Origin: Sphingomonas qomolangmaensis
GTDB taxonomy: Bacteria; Pseudomonadota; Alphaproteobacteria; Sphingomonadales; Sphingomonadaceae
Length of the DNA: 64,000 nucleotides
NCBI RefSeq assembly: GCF_024496245.1
Contig: NZ_CP101740.1
Span: 1,549,501-1,613,500 of the forward strand
Direction of reading: 5' to 3'
Shown here: positions 42,114-49,417 of the stretch, piece by piece
Position numbering within the stretch: the stretch's first letter is position 1
Layout: the number at the start of each line of letters is the position of its first letter
Program-made: the position numbers and the translations under genes
The notes under the pieces: model-generated
What the model was told of the DNA's origin: nothing
Databases searched by the model: none
What the model saw: the letters and a program-made list of their open reading frames with translations, nothing else

Positions 42114-43574
42114 ATGCGAGCAGCACCATCACGCTACACGCTCACCATTCCGCTCCGCGGCGATCGGATGCTTGCCTATAACAGCGCCTCACAGCATTTC
42201 GCGCTCTGGGATGCCGATGACGTCGCCGCCTGGAAAATGATCGATCGCGGCGAATTGGCGGTGACCGACGCGGCGGCCAGCGAGTTCCTCCAGTCCCGCT
42301 TCGCGGTGTTCGACGGACAGGACGAACTTGCCGGAATCGAACGCGAATACATGGCCTCGCGTCTGTCGGAACAATCGTTGCAGATTACGGTGTGCACCAC
42401 ACTCTATTGCAATCTTGCATGCTCTTATTGTTTCCAGGGCATGGTGAAGCCATCCACCAAGATGAAGGCGCCGGTACGCGAGGCAATTGTCGAATATGCC
42501 CGTCAAACGGTGCTACCCGGTGGCCACTTGTCGGTCGGTTGGTACGGTGGCGAGCCGCTTATGGGCCAGGAGGCGCTGTTCGATTTGGCCGCGCGCTTCG
42601 ACGATCTCTGCGAGGAAAAGCGCGCCAGCCGCTCGAGCTTCATCATCACCAATGGATATCTGCTGACGAGCAAGCTTGCCCGCAAGCTGACCGAAACCGG
42701 GGTGAGCATCGCCCAGGTCACGCTGGATGGCCCGGCGGCGATGCATGACGAACGCCGGCCATTGCTGTCGGGCAGGGGAAGCTACGAACGCATTCTCGAC
42801 AATCTGTGCGACGTCGCCGATAATTCCACCCTGCCCGTCTCGATCCGCGTCAATGTCGACATGACGAATTGCGACGCGGTGTATGAGATGCTCGCCGACC
42901 TGAGTCGACGCGGCCTTGGGCTCGGCAAGCGGTTGTCGGTATATTTCGCGCCGGTCGAGGCTACCACGATCGACTGCGCGAGCTGTCACAGCTCGACGTT
43001 GCAAAAGGAGGCGTACGCCGCGTTCGAGATCGACGTCGCGCGCGAAGCGGCCCGCCTGGGCCTGGCGCTCGCGCCGCCGGGCGGCAAATTCATGGGGCTA
43101 TGCCAGGCGGTGCGGCCACGCAGCATCGTGGTGACACCGACCGGCGACGTCCACAAATGCTGGGAAACCGTCAATCAGCCCGAGCTTAGGCATGGCAACA
43201 TCTTCGACATGGCAGCCGCAAACAAAAGCGCGGTCGCGACGCGCTGGGCGGCGTGGACACCGTTCGACAATGATGTCTGCCGAGAGTGCCGCATCTTGCC
43301 GATGTGCGCGGGGGCTTGCGCGTTCAAGACGGTGCATAGCGATCAGCAGTCGGGTGAATCGTCGCTGCCCTGCCCCAGCTGGAAGTTCAACGTCGCCGAG
43401 CGGATGTTCCTCCGCGCCGAGCAGAAAGGCTTGGTCACACGCGGCGACTGGATTGATGGCATCTCGGGCACGAACCGCCCCACCGGCCGCATAACCGGCG
43501 AGCGTCAAAGTACCGCATCGGTTGGCAATGCAGCGATGCGGCTCGACGGAATCGCTGCGTTCGAAATGGCCTGA
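42114..43574 (+). CDS. Radical SAM/SPASM peptide maturase
   Basis: A 486-residue RiPP maturase, with GGGGGAAT before ATG 42114. The N-terminal 90 residues (TIPLRGDRMLAYNSASQHFALWD) resemble the leader-proximal region of SPASM maturases. The radical SAM cluster ligands are Cys99, Cys103 and Cys106 (CNLACSYCF), followed by GGE at 145-147 (WYGGEPLM). Auxiliary cluster ligands are visible at Cys330, 349, 389, 392, 398, 402 and 420, the CxxCx5CxxxC spacing typical of SPASM; Cys288/291 are extra. Such enzymes form thioether or carbon-carbon cross-links. With a Cys- and Asp-rich core, thioether (sacti- or ranthi-type) bonds are the best guess. Confidence 0.92.
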   Translation: MRAAPSRYTLTIPLRGDRMLAYNSASQHFALWDADDVAAWKMIDRGELAVTDAAASEFLQSRFAVFDGQDELAGIEREYMASRLSEQSLQITVCTTLYCNLACSYCFQGMVKPSTKMKAPVREAIVEYARQTVLPGGHLSVGWYGGEPLMGQEALFDLAARFDDLCEEKRASRSSFIITNGYLLTSKLARKLTETGVSIAQVTLDGPAAMHDERRPLLSGRGSYERILDNLCDVADNSTLPVSIRVNVDMTNCDAVYEMLADLSRRGLGLGKRLSVYFAPVEATTIDCASCHSSTLQKEAYAAFEIDVAREAARLGLALAPPGGKFMGLCQAVRPRSIVVTPTGDVHKCWETVNQPELRHGNIFDMAAANKSAVATRWAAWTPFDNDVCRECRILPMCAGACAFKTVHSDQQSGESSLPCPSWKFNVAERMFLRAEQKGLVTRGDWIDGISGTNRPTGRITGERQSTASVGNAAMRLDGIAAFEMA

Positions 43575-43580
43575 CGGGCA

Positions 43581-44456
43581 GTGGTGCGCTACTGCCATCT
43601 ATCAGCCGCTCAACGCCCCGACTTCGCGACGCTGACATATCCCAGTTTCGTCGGTCGGCTTTGCAACGGCCGTCGCGATGTCATCGCGATCGGAGCAGTG
43701 GATCGCGCCGACGCGCCGATAGGGCTGGCGCTGGGCTACATCGCGGGCAGCGGCGCGCACTTGCTGTCGCTCACAGTCGCAGCGCCCGCGCGGCGTGCGG
43801 GGCATGGCAGACGCTTGCTGGATTGCTTCGTGGCAGCCGTGCACGATGCGGGAGCCCAGCGGATCGAGGTGATCGCGCCACTCTCTTCTGAAAATACCCC
43901 GATAGGCCTGCTTACCGGCGGAGGGGGGCGCGACTGGACTCGCGCTGGCCTGGCGACGGTGACGATCAAGGCCGAGCCCGAGCGTGTCGCTGCGGCGCTC
44001 GCCGCGCGCCGCATCCGGACCGTGCCGCACTGGACGCTCATGCCGTGGTCGTACCGGCCCGACCCCTGGTGGGCGCCGTCCGACCTCGCACCGTCGAAAT
44101 TCATCCCGCTGGCGACCGATGGCCGCCCGTGTTGCGCGTCAGCGACCGTCGAAATCCGCCATGGCGGCGCACTGGCGGGCTGGATAGTTGCGCACGACAT
44201 GGGCCAAGGCTGGCTACGGGTCTCCAGCAGCTTCCTCAAACAAGGTGGCGGTGCCCGGCGAGCGGTGTTCGACTTGTGGCGGCGCTATTTCGCGATGGTC
44301 GCCGAGCAGGGTTGGGCAACGGTAACGTTCGCGACGACCGAGGATCACGGCCCCTTTTTCGCGTTCCTGAACCGCTGGGCGCCCGAATTTGCGCAATGGT
44401 GGGGGTGTTCGGCGCCTTTCTCCCTCACCATGCCGAAATCCGCCCATGCCGGTTGA
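43581..44456 (+). CDS. Tandem GNAT-fold acetyltransferase-like protein
   Basis: A 291-residue protein starting at GTG 43581, 6 bases after the maturase stop. The N-terminal half has a GNAT core with LLSLTVAAPARRAGHGRRLLDCFV (RRAGHGR acetyl-CoA loop) and ENTPIGLLTGGGGRDWTRAGL. The second half (about 150-290) looks like another GNAT fold (GWIVAHDMGQGWLRVSSSFL, VTFATTEDHGPFFAFLNRWA) without a clear Q/RxxGxG/A loop, so it may bind substrate only. It may acetylate the leader, the core or the final peptide, or serve as a recognition unit. It ends overlapping the HlyD start by 11 bases. Confidence 0.75.
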   Translation: MVRYCHLSAAQRPDFATLTYPSFVGRLCNGRRDVIAIGAVDRADAPIGLALGYIAGSGAHLLSLTVAAPARRAGHGRRLLDCFVAAVHDAGAQRIEVIAPLSSENTPIGLLTGGGGRDWTRAGLATVTIKAEPERVAAALAARRIRTVPHWTLMPWSYRPDPWWAPSDLAPSKFIPLATDGRPCCASATVEIRHGGALAGWIVAHDMGQGWLRVSSSFLKQGGGARRAVFDLWRRYFAMVAEQGWATVTFATTEDHGPFFAFLNRWAPEFAQWWGCSAPFSLTMPKSAHAG

Positions 44457-45774
44457 ACCAGGGGGCCAGAGCGGTAACACGGTGGTGGCGCGACGGCGTA
44501 TCCCCCGGCGCGCGCCCGAAGCGAACGAGGTCGGGCTGTTCCGCGCGGAGGCGCTGCGCCGGCGCCATGAAATAAGCCAACCGCGTCCGTTGGCGATCGC
44601 GCCGCCGGCGTGGTCGGCGGTTTCTCTGCTGCTGCTCACCGGCTTCGCGGTGGTGGCGTTGTTCCTGTTTTTCGGCAGTTTTGCGCGAAAAGAGACGGTT
44701 GCCGGGGCGCTTCGGCCGGTGGAAGGCGCGGTCTTGTCCACCACCGACCGATCGGGAATCATTGCCAAGATCCACGTGCGCGAAAACCAGCTCGTCCGTG
44801 CCGGGGATCCTCTCTACGACGTCCGTACCGAGTCGACCTTGCTGGACGGCCGCACGCTCGCGAATGAATCGATGGCGGTGCTGGAAGCGCAAGACGGCAT
44901 CGCTCGCCTCGAGGCCGGCGCGCGGGTTGCCCAGACGATGGCCGAATTAGCCAGCGTCCAGCAACGTGCGAAGGCGGGTGAAGCCTCGATTCAGGGGCTG
45001 CGGGTGCGCCATGCCTTGGCCGCTCGACGCCGCATCAACGCGGAGAAGCAGGTAGAGGCTGCGCGGCCGTTGGTCGAAAAGGGCTTCCTTAGCCGGCAGG
45101 AGCTCTACCGGCGAGAAGACGCGGCGCTGTTCGCGGGGCTGGAAGAGGCGCAACTCGCGAGCGAGCTCGTGCAGACCGAGGAGGCGCGCGCCGGCTATCA
45201 GCTCGACGCACAAAGACTGCGTGCCAGAGCGTCGGGCGAGGAGGCGCAGTCGGAGATGGCCGCCACGCAATTGCGTGAACGGCAGTTGTCAGCGGCGCAG
45301 GACCGTGGTTTCAGGGTGCGTGCCGCGGTAAGCGGGCGCGTCAGCGGCCTACGCTTGACCGTCGGTATGCGGGCCGATCCGGGCCAACCCGTCCTCACCT
45401 TATTGCCCGAGAATGTGCCGCTAGTGGCTGACCTGTACATTCCGTCTAGGGCCGTCGGCTTTGTCCTCGCCGGGCAGCCGGCGCGGTTGATGTACGAGGC
45501 GTATCCTTTTCAGAAATTCGGTGTCGGCCAAGGCACGGTGGTCAGCGTTTCCCGAGGTCCCGTCACACCGGCCGATCCGGTGTTCGCGGAATCGGAAAAG
45601 GAGCCGGTCTATCTCGTGCGGGTAGCGCTTGCGCAGCAGACGATCGACGCCTTTGGCGAGCGGCACCCGCTACGGCCCGGAATGATGCTGAAGGCGGATC
45701 TTATCTTGGAGAAGCGCAGCATTTTCGAATGGATGATCGACCCCGTCCTTTCCAGTTCACGACGGCTGCAATGA
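44446..45774 (+). CDS. HlyD-family membrane fusion protein (type I secretion adaptor)
   Basis: The periplasmic adaptor of a bacteriocin-type exporter, 442 residues. After a cytoplasmic basic N-terminus there is one membrane helix (AVSLLLLTGFAVVALFLFFG). Lipoyl half-domains are VLSTTDRSGIIAKIHVRENQLVRAGDPLYDV and FRVRAAVSGRVSGLRLTVGMRADPGQPVLTLL, with a long alpha-helical hairpin between them (about 125-290) and a C-terminal beta-barrel (RPGMMLKADLILEKRSIFEW). ATG 44446 overlaps the GNAT stop; its own stop overlaps the ABC start (ATGA). It works with the C39-ABC protein; an outer-membrane TolC partner is not in the window. Confidence 0.92.
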   Translation: MPVEPGGQSGNTVVARRRIPRRAPEANEVGLFRAEALRRRHEISQPRPLAIAPPAWSAVSLLLLTGFAVVALFLFFGSFARKETVAGALRPVEGAVLSTTDRSGIIAKIHVRENQLVRAGDPLYDVRTESTLLDGRTLANESMAVLEAQDGIARLEAGARVAQTMAELASVQQRAKAGEASIQGLRVRHALAARRRINAEKQVEAARPLVEKGFLSRQELYRREDAALFAGLEEAQLASELVQTEEARAGYQLDAQRLRARASGEEAQSEMAATQLRERQLSAAQDRGFRVRAAVSGRVSGLRLTVGMRADPGQPVLTLLPENVPLVADLYIPSRAVGFVLAGQPARLMYEAYPFQKFGVGQGTVVSVSRGPVTPADPVFAESEKEPVYLVRVALAQQTIDAFGERHPLRPGMMLKADLILEKRSIFEWMIDPVLSSSRRLQ

Positions 45775-47882
45775 AGATCGAGCCGTCGCCGTGGTTGGAC
45801 TTCGGCCTGTTCAACTCCTTTCGGCTGATTCGGCAGGCGGAGACCTCCGAATGTGGGCTCGCCTGCATCGCCATGATCGCGAACCACCATGGCCTGCGTG
45901 TCGAGGTCAGCGAGCTGCGTCGGACCCACGAGATGTCGGTACGAGGGTCTACCGCGCGCGACCTTGCACTTACCGCCGACCGGCTGGGGATGAGCACCCG
46001 CACCGTGCGATGCGAGTTGGAGGACCTTGCTAAGCTTCGGTTGCCGGCGATCGTCCACTGGGATCTCGGGCATTTCGTGGTCCTTCACCGGGTCCGCGGA
46101 CGCAAGCTGTTCATCGCCGATCCGTCGTCGGGTTTACGGTCCTACGATATGCTGGAGGCATCCCCCCATTTTTCGGGCGTGGCGATCGAGATGGCCCCCG
46201 CACCGCACTTTCAGCGCCAGCAATCCGAGCCAGCGCTGAGCCTGCGCAAACTGCTGCGGATAAGCCCGACGCTGGCCTTTTCTTTCGCGCAGGCGCTGCT
46301 GTTGTCGCTGCTGATGCAGGCGGCGCTCCTCGCGGTTCCGGTCTACATGCAGCTCGTCATCGACGAGGGGCTGCAGCGGGGCGACCGCGATATCTTGGTG
46401 CTGCTGCTTCTGGCGGTCATCGCAGTCACTTGCTTCGTCGCAATCGCCTCGTTCATCCGTGGCCTGACGGTGCAGTTCATCACCCAGTTGCTTGCGTTCG
46501 ACATGAATTCCGCGGTCTTTCACCATCTTGTCCGGTTGCCACTCAGCTATTTTCAGAAGCGGCAGGTGGGCGATCTACAGCAACGATTTCGCTCGCTGCT
46601 GCCGATACAACAGGCGTTGGGGTCCGGCGCGGTGACAGGTATAATCGACGGCGTTCTGTCGTTGGCAACAGCGGCGCTGATGATGGTTTACAGCTTGCCC
46701 TTGGCGCTATGCGTCCTGATGTTCGTGACGCTACCCGTATTGATCCGGCTATTGTCGCTCAGTGCCAGCCGGAACGCTGCGGGTATGGCGCTCGCCGCAG
46801 AGGCGCGCGAGCAGACCCGGTTTTTGGAAACGCTGCGAGCGATCGCCACGATCAAGGTGAACGCCGCCGAAACTCCGCGGGAGGATTTCTGGCGGTCGAG
46901 CGCGGCGTCCAACATCAACGCGCAGGTCAAGCGCGGAAACATCCTTCAGGTGACCGGCGCGATCAACCAGCTCATCGCCGGCCTTGGCGATGCGATCATC
47001 ATCTTCCTGGGCGCGCGTATGGTGCTGGCTGGAGAGCTAACTATCGGCGTCCTCACTGCTTTCATCGCCTATAAGCAACTATTTGCTTCGCGCGTCACCG
47101 CGTTCACCGAGCAGGTAATCACCTTCACGCTGCTGGACGTACAGCTCGAGCGCGTCGCGGATATCGTGACTTCGCCGCGCGAAGCGAAAATCGACGAACA
47201 CGCGCTGGAAGGCGAAGTTATCCGCGGCGACGTCGAGCTGCGCGACGTAAGCTTCCGCTATTCCGGGTTCGACCCGCTGATCCTAGACAATGTTAATCTC
47301 AGCGTCGCGGCGGGCGAGTTCGTCGCGATCACCGGGCCATCGGGTGGAGGCAAATCCACCTTGCTGCGCCTGTTGATCGGGCTATCGCAGCCGACATCCG
47401 GAATGGTTCTGATCGATGGGAAACCGCTGGCGACCTGGGGTCCGCGACCGATCCGGGCGCAAGTGAGTTTCGTGATGCAGGACGACCAGCTCTTCGCCGG
47501 TACGTTGCTCGACAATATCACCTTGTTTGCCAGCGACCCCGATATGGAACGCGTGCGAGCCGCCGTGTGCGCCGCGGCAATCGAGGAAGAGGTCGCCGCG
47601 ATGCCGATGGGGTTAGGCAGCCTGATCGGCGATATGGGCTCTTTGCTTTCCGGCGGCCAGAAGCAGCGAATATTGATCGCTCGCGCGCTGTATCGACAAC
47701 CACGCATACTCATCATGGACGAGGGGACCTCGCATCTCGATATTGCGCGCGAAGCCGCCATCAACGCCGCCATCCGCAAGCTCGACGTTACGCGGATCGT
47801 CGTTGCTCACAGACCCGAGACTATCCGCGCCGCCGATCGCGTTTTGGAGTTGACCGGACGATGCCTGCGCCTCGCCGCATAA
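45771..47882 (+). CDS. Peptidase-domain (C39) ABC exporter
   Basis: An inner-membrane processing exporter of 703 residues. The N-terminal C39 cysteine protease has Cys28 (RQAETSECGLACIAMIA), His101 (DLGHFVVLHRV) and Asp117 (FIADPSSG); this class cuts leaders after double glycine, matching VAGG in the precursor. A transmembrane domain spans about residues 165-440. The ATPase has Walker A GPSGGGKST (522-530), signature LSGGQ (626-630) and Walker B LIMDE (about 647-651). ATG 45771 overlaps the HlyD stop. Together with HlyD it should cleave and export the modified core peptide. Confidence 0.95.
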   Translation: MKIEPSPWLDFGLFNSFRLIRQAETSECGLACIAMIANHHGLRVEVSELRRTHEMSVRGSTARDLALTADRLGMSTRTVRCELEDLAKLRLPAIVHWDLGHFVVLHRVRGRKLFIADPSSGLRSYDMLEASPHFSGVAIEMAPAPHFQRQQSEPALSLRKLLRISPTLAFSFAQALLLSLLMQAALLAVPVYMQLVIDEGLQRGDRDILVLLLLAVIAVTCFVAIASFIRGLTVQFITQLLAFDMNSAVFHHLVRLPLSYFQKRQVGDLQQRFRSLLPIQQALGSGAVTGIIDGVLSLATAALMMVYSLPLALCVLMFVTLPVLIRLLSLSASRNAAGMALAAEAREQTRFLETLRAIATIKVNAAETPREDFWRSSAASNINAQVKRGNILQVTGAINQLIAGLGDAIIIFLGARMVLAGELTIGVLTAFIAYKQLFASRVTAFTEQVITFTLLDVQLERVADIVTSPREAKIDEHALEGEVIRGDVELRDVSFRYSGFDPLILDNVNLSVAAGEFVAITGPSGGGKSTLLRLLIGLSQPTSGMVLIDGKPLATWGPRPIRAQVSFVMQDDQLFAGTLLDNITLFASDPDMERVRAAVCAAAIEEEVAAMPMGLGSLIGDMGSLLSGGQKQRILIARALYRQPRILIMDEGTSHLDIAREAAINAAIRKLDVTRIVVAHRPETIRAADRVLELTGRCLRLAA

Positions 47883-48370
47883 GTGCCCGGGCGCCCGCCC
47901 GAGTCGCTCCCGATCTGCACTTCGTCGAGGGGAGGGTGATCGGTGTTCAGAGCCATACCGGCCGCCACAAGATGCTTTTGGCGCCGTACCCGTTGACACT
48001 GTCCGGGATCCGGGAGCGCTTCACCTTTTCCGCCCGACGATGCGAACTCTTCGACAATTTGCAGCGCTACATCACTGCCGCGCGCGCGCTTTCGCATCCG
48101 CCGCTATTGCAGATCATATCCGGCAGCTTCGTCGACGACACGGAGGAACCCGGCGATATCGATCTCGCCAACATCGTCGATTCCATCGATGAAGAAGCCA
48201 TGCCTCTGCTGTTCGATCCCGATTTCACGAAAGCGACCTATGAAATCGACGCCATCACCGTGTGTCTATCGGATGACGCGCTCGGCAACGCGCTAGCACT
48301 GCTGAGGATCGGTAACTATTTTTCAAGCCGTCGCGATGGCCTGCACCGGGCCTACATCTGGGTGATATAG
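47861..48370 (+). CDS. DUF6932-like (nucleotidyltransferase-fold) protein ending the RiPP operon
   Basis: A 169-residue protein whose ATG lies 22 bases inside the exporter gene, so it is surely co-transcribed. The central block IISGSFVDDTEEPGDIDLANIVD has the GSF...D.D signature of the minimal nucleotidyltransferase superfamily (the DUF6932 type), with a further acidic segment YEIDAITVC. The N-terminus is basic. It could be an immunity/self-protection protein, a core-modifying enzyme, or a nucleotidyltransferase toxin-like unit; nothing in the sequence decides. It ends the RiPP block, 79 bases before a broken ArsR gene. Confidence 0.65.
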   Translation: MPAPRRISARAPARVAPDLHFVEGRVIGVQSHTGRHKMLLAPYPLTLSGIRERFTFSARRCELFDNLQRYITAARALSHPPLLQIISGSFVDDTEEPGDIDLANIVDSIDEEAMPLLFDPDFTKATYEIDAITVCLSDDALGNALALLRIGNYFSSRRDGLHRAYIWVI

Positions 48371-48449
48371 CCGCCAAGCCACTCTACTGAAGCGCCAATT
48401 ATTGCCGGTGTGCTTGGGCTTCGTACGAGCGGCATAGATATCGAACCAT

Positions 48450-48705
48450 ATGGCTCAGTATGCAAATTCTCGCTTCGCCCTCTCCTTTGCCGCGCTGTCC
48501 GATGCGACCCGCCGCGGGATCATCGATGAGCTCGGGCCGGGCTCGTCGTCACGCAAAAGTTCGGACGCGAGCGTATCTGCAAGCTCGGCGATCGCGGCCT
48601 CGCTGCGGAGGCGGCATGAATCGAGACGCACGCACCGCAAGCTGTCTGAGGCTCGCTTCGATGCATCGGATGAAATCACCAGCGAAATGAAACAGGAGCA
48701 AGGCG
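48450..48705 (+). pseudogene. Decayed ArsR-type regulator
   Basis: The reading frame from ATG 48450 begins like an ArsR-family repressor that partners SRPBCC proteins (RFALSFAALSDATRRGIIDEL), then loses similarity where the DNA-binding helix should be. From about 48548, in another frame, the typical C-terminal block resumes (VTQKFGRERICKLGD...GLAAEAA). It is interrupted by TGA at 48617-48619 and at 48647-48649, both where conserved Trp would be expected. An internal deletion plus frameshift plus two nonsense codons is the simplest reading. The following SRPBCC gene is intact. Confidence 0.75.
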
Positions 48706-49218
48706 ATGGACAGCCAAGTTAGCCGTGCAGGCGAGGCGCCGGGCGCCACGTCGATCGAGCGCATAGGAGATCGCGAACTCGTCATAACGCGAACGTTCGA
48801 TGCGCTACCCGGCATCGTCTACAGAGCATGGAGTCAGCCCGAGCTGTTCCGGCGTTGGTGGATGCCGAAATCGGTTACCGGCGTCGCGCTCACAGCGTGT
48901 GATATGGACGTCCGTGCCGGCGGCAAATATCGGCTCGAATTCGGCGCTGGGGGTTCGGACAGCATCGCCTTCTACGGCAAGTATCTCGAGGTGGTGCCGG
49001 GGGAGCGCATCGCCTGGACCAACGACGAGGGCGACGAAGGCGCGATCACGACCGTGACCTTCGAGGACCAGGGCGAGAAGACGCTGATGACGTTCCACGA
49101 AATCTATCCCTCCCAGCAGGGGCTCGAGGAAGCATTACAGGGCTCGGCGGCAGCATTGCCGGAACAGCTGGAGCAGCTCGACGAATTGCTTTCCAGCATG
49201 CGCGAGTGGCGCGGGTAG
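48706..49218 (+). CDS. SRPBCC (AHSA1-like) family protein
   Basis: A 170-residue START/SRPBCC-fold protein with the hallmark ITRTFDALPGIVYRAWSQPELFRRWWMP, the middle MDVRAGGKYRLEF and the strand GERIAWTNDEGDEGAITTVTF. The closing helix contains a small repetitive LEQLDELLSS. AGGAG precedes ATG 48706. Members bind hydrophobic ligands or act as Aha1-like cofactors; no ligand is indicated. It would normally be controlled by the ArsR regulator directly upstream, which is broken here, so it may now be constitutive or read from another promoter. Confidence 0.88.
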   Translation: MDSQVSRAGEAPGATSIERIGDRELVITRTFDALPGIVYRAWSQPELFRRWWMPKSVTGVALTACDMDVRAGGKYRLEFGAGGSDSIAFYGKYLEVVPGERIAWTNDEGDEGAITTVTFEDQGEKTLMTFHEIYPSQQGLEEALQGSAAALPEQLEQLDELLSSMREWRG

Positions 49219-49320
49219 AGAGGCTCGCCGGGGGCGTCTGCGTTTGGAGAATTAGGCGCGTCTCGCCGACGTCCGCGCATCTCTCGACCCATCAGTTCGC
49301 AGCCAGCATCGCGCGCTCCC

Positions 49321-49349
49321 TTGTAATGGTTGCACGATTTCGTTTTGAT
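49321..49349 (+). promoter_or_regulatory. Candidate promoter of the chaperone pair
   Basis: TTGTAA at 49321-49326 and TTTGAT at 49344-49349 are separated by 17 bases, upstream of the Hsp70-like gene. This is a by-eye match to a sigma-70-type element. A heat-shock-type box was looked for, but the spacing does not fit. Confidence 0.35.
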
Positions 49350-49375
49350 ACCCCCCGCATAGCGGAGGAATATTC

Positions 49376-49417
49376 TTGGCATACATCCCTGAGCCACGGT
49401 TGGGTCGGTGCCGGTGA
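49376..49417 (+). other. Possible 13-codon leader ORF overlapping the hscC-like start
   Basis: GGAGG (49364-49368) stands 7 bases before TTG 49376, an ideal ribosome site. That frame encodes LAYIPEPRLGRCR and stops at 49417, 10 bases inside the chaperone gene, whose own GTG 49408 lacks a good ribosome site. This suggests translational coupling through a short leader peptide. No experiment supports it yet. Confidence 0.4.

Noticed and set aside
41915..42115. Small minus-strand frame opposite the RiPP core
   Set aside because: It arises from the repetitive GC-rich core; no ribosome site or homology.
49319..49360. Heat-shock (sigma-32) promoter for the chaperone pair
   Set aside because: CTTGTAA and the CCCCCGCAT-like box are about 24 bases apart, too far for the known spacing.
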